64,000 bases of DNA. Source: Aquimarina sp. MMG016 (GTDB lineage: Bacteria > Bacteroidota > Bacteroidia > Flavobacteriales > Flavobacteriaceae). A model generated the notes under the pieces. That model was given only the letters and a program-made list of their open reading frames with translations, did no database searches and was not told the origin of the DNA. Position numbers and translations under genes: made by a program. Below are positions 45,585 through 53,159 of this stretch, piece after piece. Every line of letters begins with the position of its first letter. Positions within the stretch are counted from its first letter, which is position 1. The stretch covers positions 372,001-436,000 of the forward strand of contig NZ_JAGJEA010000003.1 in NCBI RefSeq assembly GCF_018100805.1, in the 5' to 3' direction.

Positions 45585-48500
45585 ATGATGATAAAAAATA
45601 TAGTAATATTCGTTTTCATAATTTTTTCTACTCAAATTATTCTCTCACAACAATATTCTGTTGGAAGTATTCCTTTTAAAGTACAAGATATGTCTCCAAA
45701 AGACAGAGCTTCTTATTTTGACATTGTTGAAGCTTTGTATGGTCTTACTCCTTCAGAATCTAGTAATTATTTGAAAAGATTACAAAATCAAAACTTGCCA
45801 AATTTTGATAATTACGCTATAGGTGGTTATAGATTCTGGGAAAAAACCAATAGTGGAAATTCTTGGCAACAGAAAGTTGCTTGGTCAGACAACACCTATG
45901 TAGGAGATAAATATTTCATTTTTAATAAATACTATAAAGATGTCGACAATGATAAATTTGGACAATTAGACGACTATGTATATTTCTTAAACATTAAAGC
46001 TGGTGGTTTTGGTCATGGTGGCCCAGAAGCTGGTTTATCTGGTTCTGATGAAGAAATAGAAATTTACGACTCATATGGCAAAGCATATACTTATCGAAAT
46101 GTATACAAATATTATGTTTATGATGGCGTAAAATGGGTAAATCGGAATTTTGGTTATGATTGTGATGATACAAACCCTAATATTCCTTCAGGGCTAGAAA
46201 TATATTATATAGATTATGATGGCGATGGATATGGCGGTAATGATGATCCAGTGGTTCATTTAACTGGTTGTCCGCCAGGAGGAGGTGATGATTTTATGAA
46301 AGGAGTTCATGTGCCTGTCAATGGTGATTGCAATAGGTTTCATCCTGAAGTAACTACCTCACCTATTAACTGGTATAAAGATGTCGATAAAGATGGTTAT
46401 GGCAACCTTAATGATTTCATTAATTCTTGCGAAAGACCCATTGGATATGTTAGTAATTCTAATGATTGCAACGATGATAACCCTTCAGTAAATACAGTCC
46501 CAATTACATGGTATGCGGATCAGGATAATGACGGTTTTGGAGATCCTAATACTATATTAGAATCCTGCTACCAACCAGCCGGATACATTACCGATTGCTA
46601 TTTTGATGACTGCCCTACAGAAGCAGGAACGAGAGATAATGGTTGCCCTACTGTTGCCTATAATTTTGATAACGATAATCAGAATTATAGCTACGAAAGA
46701 GTGTACTTAGGCGGGTATAAAATAGATCAGCTCGATAATATACCTACAGATAAAGTAATAGAGCAAATAACATATTCCGACGGAGCTACAAGAATAAAAC
46801 AAAATGTCGCTATTGGAGTGACACCATCTGGTAAAGACGTTATTACACATTATGAGTATGATGGTAATGGTGAAAGTACTAAATCATATTTACCATATAT
46901 AGCGATTACCAATGGTGCATTTGATATTAATAGTAAAGCTAATACGTTAAATTTTTATAATACTCCCAAGTACAATAACACTACCAACCCATATTCTGAA
47001 GTGATTACAGAATCATCTCCACTTAATAGAGTAATGGAGAGTGGAGCTCCAGGTGAAGCTTGGAAAATCAATCCTGCTGCTGAGACAGGTCACACCATAA
47101 AATCAGAATACAAATTCAATCAGAATACAGATTATGTAAGGCATTTTTATGCGTCTTTGGTAAATGAGAAACCACAATTAGTAGACAAAGGATTATATGC
47201 GGTTAATAGTTTATATAAAACCATTGTTAAAAATGAAAATTGGAAACCCAATCAACAATATTCTAATGACAATACAACCGAAGAATATAAGGATAGTGAC
47301 GGTAGGCCTGTACTAGAAAGAACCTTTGATAAAGGAAAGTGGCACGACACCTATTATGTCTATGATGCAATAGGAAATCTTGTATTCGTATTACCGCCTA
47401 AGCTTAATACCTATAAACTATTAGAGCAACAACCTTGGATGGGTAAAAGTTATTCCTATCAAAATGTTGAATCCTTGTTTGCAGACGGTTATCTTGATGG
47501 AGATATAGAAATTTACGTATATACATATTTTTATAACAAACCTTATTTAGGTGTAGAAATTTACGCATATGATGGCCAAAGCCCTAGTATATTAGATGAC
47601 GGAGAACTTTTAAACCTGGAGTTCGATCCCCCACTTCCTGATGTGTATCTTGGTGAAGTTATAATTGGTAATTATGATAGTGGTCAAGAAGACGTAGGAG
47701 CTATAGCACATATTAGAAACAATGCTTTATCTTTTGATACTAAAAGTATTCGTGCAGAATATATTGAAGCAGAGTTTATAGTAGATTTATCTCAATATCA
47801 AACAAACCTGCCAACAATTACTGAACAGCAGCTCGATCAACTGGCTTATCAATATAAATATGATTATAGAAATCGATTAGTAGAAAGAAAAGTGCCGGGA
47901 AAAGGCTGGGAGTATATTGTATATAATAAATTAGATCAACCTGTCATGACTCAGGATGCCAATCAAAGGGCTAAAAATGAGTGGTTGTTCACAAAATACG
48001 ATGCGTTAGGAAGAATAGCTTATACGGGATTACACATACACCCAGGCACAATAAGCAGAACAACAATGCAAGGGTATGCAGATAATAGATATACACAATG
48101 GGTTAATAAAACAAACGATCCTACACAATTAGCAGGAACAGAAATCTATTATACCAATGATGCCGTACCTACAGGAATTTCAAAAATCTATACGATCAAT
48201 TATTATGACAACTATACTTTTGATCATAATGCTACTAAACCTGGAACTACATATGGACAAGAAGTTAATAATCATACCAAAGGATTATCTACAGGAAGTA
48301 AAGTTAGAATTCTGGGGACAAATAACTGGGTAACATCTGTGATTTATTATGATCAAAAGACCAGGCCTATCTATGTTCACTCTACAAATGAGTACCTGCA
48401 ATCTATTGATGTTTCAGAAATCAAGTACGATTTTAATAGTTTGGTTCTTGAAACCAAGTCAATTCATAATAAAGGAGCTAATTTACCTATTAGTGTTGTG

Positions 48501-51122
48501 GATTATTATAACTATGATAATGTTGGAAGGCTTATAACACAAAAACAAAGTGTTAATGGACAACAACAAGAATTAATCTTCAAAAATCACTATGACGAAC
48601 TAGGACAACTAGTAAAAAAAGATGTAGGCAATACAGAGGGAAACCCATTGCAAAGCATCGACTATACATATAATATAAGGGGTTGGCTAAAGAATATTAA
48701 TGACCCAAGTAACATCAATGACGATCTGTTTTCTTTGGGTATTAATTATGAGAACCCTCAAGGCCCTAGTACTTCTACATACTATAACAACCCATTATAT
48801 AATGGTAATATTAGCCACATACATTGGAAAACAAACAATGAGTCAAACACATTAAGAGAATACACTTATCGATATGACGCTCTAAATAGGTTAGAAAAAG
48901 CAAACTTTGCAGACTCTAGGGTATTTAATAATAAATATTCCTCATCTGCTAAATATGATCGAAATGGCAACATAGAAAACCTTAATAGAAATGGGTTAAA
49001 TCCCGCAAACCAAAACTATATAGTTTCTTTTGATCTATTATCGTATAATTATAACGGTAATCAACTACAATCAGTAACAGATAATAGAACAGGTGCTTTA
49101 GGCGCAGAGGGATTTAATGACATTAATAAAGTTGGTCATGATTATAGTTATGATGCTAATGGTAACCAAATCAAAGACTTGAATAAGGGCGTTGGTTGGA
49201 TTACGTTTAACCACCTAAACCTGCCCAAACAAATTCAGTTTAATGATAATAGTCATATCATATATGGATATAGTGCTAATGGAGCCAAGATTAAAAAAAA
49301 TATTGTAAATGGAACTACTGGTGAGCAACAGTCGGTAGAGTATGCGGGTAATTTTGTATACAATAATGGGCAATTAAACTTCTTTTATCACCCTGAAGGT
49401 TATGTAGAACCTGAAAATGATGGTTCCTTTTCATATACCTATCAATATAAAGATCATTTAGGAAACATTAGAATGTCATATGAGGACACTAATAATGATG
49501 GAAAAATTTCAACACCAACTACGTTAGTGTTTAATGATGGTTTTGAGTCTCAAAGCGGCTGGGAAAGTTTAGGTGACTCAGGAGGGGGGTCTGTAGATGA
49601 GTACGATTCTGTTATTAAACATTCTGGCAACTATTCTGCCAGAGTTTATAATCCAACAGGCAATAATAAATATGTATATAACAATAATTGGATTGATATT
49701 AACAATAGTGCGGATACAGATTATATATTTTCCGCATGGGTGTATAGCGATAAACCTACAATAAGATTAGAATTAACTAAACGTGTTAATAATGATACAC
49801 ATCATTTAATACAATTTAATGATATCACATCAAAAACGCTAAATAAATGGGTTTATATAGAAAAAAGAGTAACCGTTTCAGCCCATATCGAACAAATAAA
49901 TTTAAAAATTGAAAGCCTATCAGCTGTTGGTAATGTATGGTTTGATGATATAGCTATCCGAAAAGTTGAAGCTGTTGTATTACCAGAAATAAAAGAAGAA
50001 AAGAATTACTACCCATTTGGGCTTCAACACAAAGGGTATAATGATCTAATTAGTGGGGTGCCCAACAATTATGGATTTAACGGCACAGAATTAACTACAG
50101 ATTTAGATTTAAATCTTTATGAAATGCCTTTCCGACAATATGATCCTGCTATAGCTAGATGGACAGGTATAGATCCTGTGACTCATTACTCTATGTCTCC
50201 TTACAATGCTTTTGACAATAACCCAATATACTTTTCTGATCCAAGTGGCGCAGACGGACAGGGTTGTTGTGATAATTATTTTGATGTTCCTAGTGATCAA
50301 GTAGAAGACTTAGGAGAATTAATTTTAACCGGAAGAAGAAATGTTAATTATGGTATGCAGTCTGATTTTGTTGGCGACTTAGATTATTATAATGAGCTGT
50401 ATGATTTTGAAGGGGATTATGACCAAGTATTCTCTAAATATATCCAAAGGTATGGAAACTCTTATGTACCAGTTGCTCTAAGAAATGACCTCAATAGTAT
50501 AGATGCCACTGGGTTTAAAGAAAACTACGATGCGGGATGGAAAAATTGGGATCCTAATGGGTTAGGTAATTTTTTAATGAATACTACAGCTACAGCTATA
50601 GGGAGCACATTAGCATTACCTCTATCATCTGCTGCTGGTCCTGGAGTAAGCGTTAGTCTTAATCTTTCAAAAATTGGTAGTACTTCTTATTCGATATATA
50701 AGTCTATTGTAGGGAGTAAGGCAGCTGTACAAATACCTTCCAATCAAGCTATCACTATATACAGGGGTGTTAATAGTAGTGCTGGTAAAGCATATACTAA
50801 TGCTCTAAATGGTATAGTAAAATCTAGAGGGGGTATTTTCGGTCATTCAAATACCCTATTACATAATACTGGGCTTAATGGTACAATAAACAGTAAATTC
50901 ACCTCTTGGACAACGGATATAGATGTTGCTTTAAATTATGCATATAGAACAAATGGAAATGGCGTACTACTAAAATTAGACATTCCTAAGTCCATGTTAT
51001 TTAAAAGTCCTGATCTAAAAACAATTAATTTATTCCATAAACCTGGAACAATGGTAAGTGAATCCGAGTGGCTCTTAAAAGGAGCATATAGAAATATTGA
51101 TTTTAATATCGTAAAATTTTAA
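45585..51122 (+). CDS. Rhs-repeat polymorphic toxin with C-terminal ADP-ribosyltransferase-like domain
   Basis: A 1845-residue exported protein: signal peptide 1-22; MopE-type metal-binding repeats at about 180-350 (YDCDDTNPNIPSG, DYDGDGYGGND, DVDKDGYGN, DQDNDGFGD); a DUF6443-like block from about 370 (NYSYERVYLGGYK, TYSDGATRIKQ); YD repeats to about 1480; and the Rhs core end (FRQYDPAIARWTGIDP, SPYNAFDNNPIYFSDPSG, ending near 1556). The last 290 residues vary by type. They carry Arg1727 in IYRGVN, Ser1774-W-Thr1776 in FTSWTTD and Glu1826-Ser-Glu1828 in VSESEWLL, the R-S-E pattern of ADP-ribosyltransferases. The core should wrap and release the toxin. No T9SS tail. The next gene is the likely immunity gene. 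Confidence 0.8.
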   Translation: MMIKNIVIFVFIIFSTQIILSQQYSVGSIPFKVQDMSPKDRASYFDIVEALYGLTPSESSNYLKRLQNQNLPNFDNYAIGGYRFWEKTNSGNSWQQKVAWSDNTYVGDKYFIFNKYYKDVDNDKFGQLDDYVYFLNIKAGGFGHGGPEAGLSGSDEEIEIYDSYGKAYTYRNVYKYYVYDGVKWVNRNFGYDCDDTNPNIPSGLEIYYIDYDGDGYGGNDDPVVHLTGCPPGGGDDFMKGVHVPVNGDCNRFHPEVTTSPINWYKDVDKDGYGNLNDFINSCERPIGYVSNSNDCNDDNPSVNTVPITWYADQDNDGFGDPNTILESCYQPAGYITDCYFDDCPTEAGTRDNGCPTVAYNFDNDNQNYSYERVYLGGYKIDQLDNIPTDKVIEQITYSDGATRIKQNVAIGVTPSGKDVITHYEYDGNGESTKSYLPYIAITNGAFDINSKANTLNFYNTPKYNNTTNPYSEVITESSPLNRVMESGAPGEAWKINPAAETGHTIKSEYKFNQNTDYVRHFYASLVNEKPQLVDKGLYAVNSLYKTIVKNENWKPNQQYSNDNTTEEYKDSDGRPVLERTFDKGKWHDTYYVYDAIGNLVFVLPPKLNTYKLLEQQPWMGKSYSYQNVESLFADGYLDGDIEIYVYTYFYNKPYLGVEIYAYDGQSPSILDDGELLNLEFDPPLPDVYLGEVIIGNYDSGQEDVGAIAHIRNNALSFDTKSIRAEYIEAEFIVDLSQYQTNLPTITEQQLDQLAYQYKYDYRNRLVERKVPGKGWEYIVYNKLDQPVMTQDANQRAKNEWLFTKYDALGRIAYTGLHIHPGTISRTTMQGYADNRYTQWVNKTNDPTQLAGTEIYYTNDAVPTGISKIYTINYYDNYTFDHNATKPGTTYGQEVNNHTKGLSTGSKVRILGTNNWVTSVIYYDQKTRPIYVHSTNEYLQSIDVSEIKYDFNSLVLETKSIHNKGANLPISVVDYYNYDNVGRLITQKQSVNGQQQELIFKNHYDELGQLVKKDVGNTEGNPLQSIDYTYNIRGWLKNINDPSNINDDLFSLGINYENPQGPSTSTYYNNPLYNGNISHIHWKTNNESNTLREYTYRYDALNRLEKANFADSRVFNNKYSSSAKYDRNGNIENLNRNGLNPANQNYIVSFDLLSYNYNGNQLQSVTDNRTGALGAEGFNDINKVGHDYSYDANGNQIKDLNKGVGWITFNHLNLPKQIQFNDNSHIIYGYSANGAKIKKNIVNGTTGEQQSVEYAGNFVYNNGQLNFFYHPEGYVEPENDGSFSYTYQYKDHLGNIRMSYEDTNNDGKISTPTTLVFNDGFESQSGWESLGDSGGGSVDEYDSVIKHSGNYSARVYNPTGNNKYVYNNNWIDINNSADTDYIFSAWVYSDKPTIRLELTKRVNNDTHHLIQFNDITSKTLNKWVYIEKRVTVSAHIEQINLKIESLSAVGNVWFDDIAIRKVEAVVLPEIKEEKNYYPFGLQHKGYNDLISGVPNNYGFNGTELTTDLDLNLYEMPFRQYDPAIARWTGIDPVTHYSMSPYNAFDNNPIYFSDPSGADGQGCCDNYFDVPSDQVEDLGELILTGRRNVNYGMQSDFVGDLDYYNELYDFEGDYDQVFSKYIQRYGNSYVPVALRNDLNSIDATGFKENYDAGWKNWDPNGLGNFLMNTTATAIGSTLALPLSSAAGPGVSVSLNLSKIGSTSYSIYKSIVGSKAAVQIPSNQAITIYRGVNSSAGKAYTNALNGIVKSRGGIFGHSNTLLHNTGLNGTINSKFTSWTTDIDVALNYAYRTNGNGVLLKLDIPKSMLFKSPDLKTINLFHKPGTMVSESEWLLKGAYRNIDFNIVKF

Positions 51123-51124
51123 TT

Positions 51125-51367
51125 ATGAAAATTCCAATTATAGGAAAAGGCAAGTATATACTTATTACTGCTAAATATAAAACAGGAGTCATTTTAAATA
51201 ATGATGGCAGCCCATATTTAGGTGATGGTCAAGATTATTTTTTAGTAAAGGAAAATAAAGAAAATGCGGTTAGTTTTGCAAAAAGTAAAGTTTTAAACGA
51301 TGATACTATAGAAATACTTTTGTATGATGGAAATGGTCAATTTTTGGAGGTTTTTAGACCCGATTGA
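51125..51367 (+). CDS. Candidate immunity protein for the Rhs toxin
   Basis: An 80-residue protein without signal peptide, beginning 2 bases after the toxin stop (TAA TT ATG), so it is coupled to it. The sequence alternates short strands with acidic patches (KYKTGVILNNDGSPYLGDGQDY, NDDTIEILLYDGNGQFLEVFRPD). Size, position and lack of export fit a cytoplasmic immunity protein that neutralises the ADP-ribosyltransferase domain. No family recognised; the role is inferred from position only. Confidence 0.6.
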   Translation: MKIPIIGKGKYILITAKYKTGVILNNDGSPYLGDGQDYFLVKENKENAVSFAKSKVLNDDTIEILLYDGNGQFLEVFRPD

Positions 51368-51375
51368 CTGTTTTT

Positions 51376-51454
51376 CCCATACTCGTCCTCGAATGGTTAA
51401 GGCTAGCGCTCGAATCCTTTCGAGTGCCGCCAAGGTTTGGCGGGTATGAGTATG
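51376..51454 (+). other. Compact multi-stem element after the immunity gene
   Basis: An outer stem, CATACTC (51378-51384) with GAGTATG (51448-51454), encloses two hairpins. One is 9 bp with one G-U pair (51406-51414 with 51419-51427, loop TCCT). The other is 7 bp (51427-51433 with 51437-51443, loop GGT). CTCGAAT occurs twice (51388 and 51409), so the first copy can compete for the same partner. It is far more GC-rich than the genes around it. It may be a structured RNA, a mobile-cassette end or a recombination site; a terminator follows separately. Confidence 0.6.
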
Positions 51455-51470
51455 AAATAAATAGTAAGAG

Positions 51471-51500
51471 CCAGTTACATTAAAATGTAGCTGGTTTTTT
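51471..51500 (+). terminator. Rho-independent terminator of the Rhs toxin/immunity operon
   Basis: CCAGTTACAT (51471-51480) pairs with ATGTAGCTGG (51485-51494), with one mismatch region, followed by six T. The multi-stem element upstream would therefore be part of the transcript. Confidence 0.8.
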
Positions 51501-51680
51501 ATTTATAGAGAATAGATTGCAATAGGTATGCTAAAACAATAAAGAATCGATAATATTCCACATTAGTGATTGCTTAACGCTACACATAAATATTAAAAAT
51601 TTATCCAGACGAACTATCTGTTTTTCTAAAAGTATATCTACGTATCTATTTCTGCAAGTAAAATCAAACGATAACAATTT

Positions 51681-51723
51681 AAAAACGGAATACCACAAGG
51701 GATAATGTATTTGGGTTATTCCG
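51681..51723 (-). terminator. Terminator of the DUF6261 gene
   Basis: On the minus strand, CGGAATA (51723-51717) pairs with TATTCCG (51692-51686), extended by a short CC/GG, and is followed by five T. It lies 30 bases past the stop. The rest of the 51501-51752 gap is AT-rich with nothing seen. Confidence 0.6.
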
Positions 51724-51752
51724 CTTTTAAAATACAGGTTACTTAAAAGACC

Positions 51753-52484
51753 TTATTCTTCTGTAGGAGTATCGTCTTTAGTTCCGTTATTAGAGCGGTT
51801 ATCCACCACTTGGTTATACTGCCCAGCCAGGACATCTACCTGATTAAGTATCGTAGTATAAGCTTCTGCTCCACTTAGTGTAGCATGTGCCTGGATATGG
51901 GTAACCAATGTGCGGTAAGCTTCGGTAGCCTCTACTCGTAGTGCGGGAATGTTTGCAGAAGGATTTAATGCAGCCTCGTCCACACGATCAAGATACTTGG
52001 TAGAAAAATCAGCATTACTCTCTTTTAGCTCCGTTAACCAAGTATCAAGGTTTAATGTTGTTACAGCTGCGGTAGCTTCTGCTTCTGTCTCCATATCCTT
52101 GACAATACTATTGATAACAGCGGTCTCTTCCTGATAGCTTAGTCGCTGGATATTATCACCATGAGAAACGATAATGTTGTTCAATACATCAGCTGCATCA
52201 GAAATACTTTTATCAAAATGATACTTAAAACTATCTGTAATACCTCTTAAACCTACAATAGCACGATCCCTACGCTCATCAAGTGCAATTACTTCTTGAG
52301 TCAATCCGCTTCCCTGACTTTGCTTAAAAGCTGCATCAATCTTACTTACCAAAGGATCTAGTATTGCTTTGGTTTCTGTCAGTTGTAATGCATCTAAATC
52401 TTGTTTGTTTAATAGTTCTGAGAAATCTGTCATGTATTGCAGATACTCTCCGTTACGATAACGGTTTAAATAAGGTGTGTTCAT
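51753..52484 (-). CDS. DUF6261 family protein
   Basis: A 243-residue, mostly helical protein without signal peptide: NTPYLNRYRNGEYLQYMTDF at the start, LDERRDRAIVGLRGITDSFKYHFD in the middle and a disordered Asn/Thr/Glu tail. This pattern fits the Bacteroidota DUF6261 family, of unknown function, often found in several copies per genome. It is transcribed leftward towards the Rhs operon. Its upstream region contains a minisatellite (52659-52800) and an unusually long gap. Confidence 0.75.
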   Translation of the reverse strand: MNTPYLNRYRNGEYLQYMTDFSELLNKQDLDALQLTETKAILDPLVSKIDAAFKQSQGSGLTQEVIALDERRDRAIVGLRGITDSFKYHFDKSISDAADVLNNIIVSHGDNIQRLSYQEETAVINSIVKDMETEAEATAAVTTLNLDTWLTELKESNADFSTKYLDRVDEAALNPSANIPALRVEATEAYRTLVTHIQAHATLSGAEAYTTILNQVDVLAGQYNQVVDNRSNNGTKDDTPTEE

Positions 52485-52658
52485 TTACTATTTTTTAAAT
52501 TAACATTAATAAAGAGGTAAAAAATAACCTCAGTGTTAATTATAGTGTCTTTAATAGGTAAAACGTTACCCCTATTATTGTACTTTATTGTAATACTATT
52601 ATTAACTTTCTTTAAAAATACTGCTTGATAACGCCTGTTTTTAGTAACGAAACCTTCC

Positions 52659-52800
52659 ACAACACTTGCGGAAGACATCTAAGAGATGACAATAGACTTT
52701 ACATTACTTGCGGAGCGATCCTCACGGCAACAATTGCTTTTACATTACTTGCGGAGGCAATCAACACTGCAACAATCGGCTTTACACCCCTTGTGGATAG
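52659..52800. repeat. 42-bp imperfect tandem repeat (minisatellite)
   Basis: The core ACATTACTTGCGGAG occurs at 52701 and 52742, with diverged copies at 52659 (ACAACACTTGCGGAA) and 52784 (ACACCCCTTGTGGAT). Spacings are 42, 41 and 42 bases. The inter-core GCAACAAT segment is also repeated. The 42-base step equals 14 codons, and on the minus strand units read like SASNVKAIVAV, with the 41-base step breaking the frame. It may be a decayed coding repeat or a regulatory minisatellite 175-315 bases upstream of the DUF6261 ATG. The 52485-53159 gap has no gene I can support. Confidence 0.65.
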
Positions 52801-52932
52801 CTCTGTAATAGACATAAGAGCTTCCGCAACCATTGTAGAGCTGATCATCACTTTTTTTTAAGTTTGATATGCTTAGAGAATTGCTGGACTGGGTCTTTAT
52901 CCATACAAAACCAAGTAGAAATTGTATAAACA

Positions 52933-52965
52933 AAATATACCCGAAGTAAAATCTCGGGTATATTT
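52933..52965. terminator. Orphan terminator-like hairpin
   Basis: AAATATACCCGA (52933-52944) pairs with TCGGGTATATTT (52954-52965), 12 bp, flanked by T-rich sequence on both strands. No gene ends next to it: the nearest plus-strand gene starts 195 bases later and the minus-strand gene starts 449 bases to the left. It may end a small RNA or mark a lost gene. Confidence 0.5.
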
Positions 52966-53159
52966 GTTATTATATATCATAAATTCTACCTAATTAAAAT
53001 TGATACGAATATCTTCTAATTCATAAGTTCCATCAACACCTGAATAAAACCATTCTCCAAACGGATATTATCATTATCTTATTAACACTAGATCAGGTTT
53101 TTAGTTCTTATAAATTTATATCTTCGCATCATACAAATTAAACTCAAAAATTAGTCACA

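Noticed and set aside
42383..51122. Insecticidal Tc toxin BC components
   Set aside because: No SpvB/TcdB middle domains or TcA-like gene were recognised; the opening block and core are those of Bacteroidota Rhs proteins.
51406..51454. tRNA gene suggested by the multi-hairpin shape and a TCGAATCC-like string
   Set aside because: Stem lengths, loop sizes and lack of acceptor and anticodon arms do not fit a tRNA.
52659..52800. CRISPR array
   Set aside because: Only four diverged units with 42-base steps and related spacers; no cas genes in the window.
52625..52861. 78-codon plus-strand frame over the minisatellite
   Set aside because: The reading frame is set by the repeat, has no ribosome binding site or family match, and one unit of 41 bases breaks the period.
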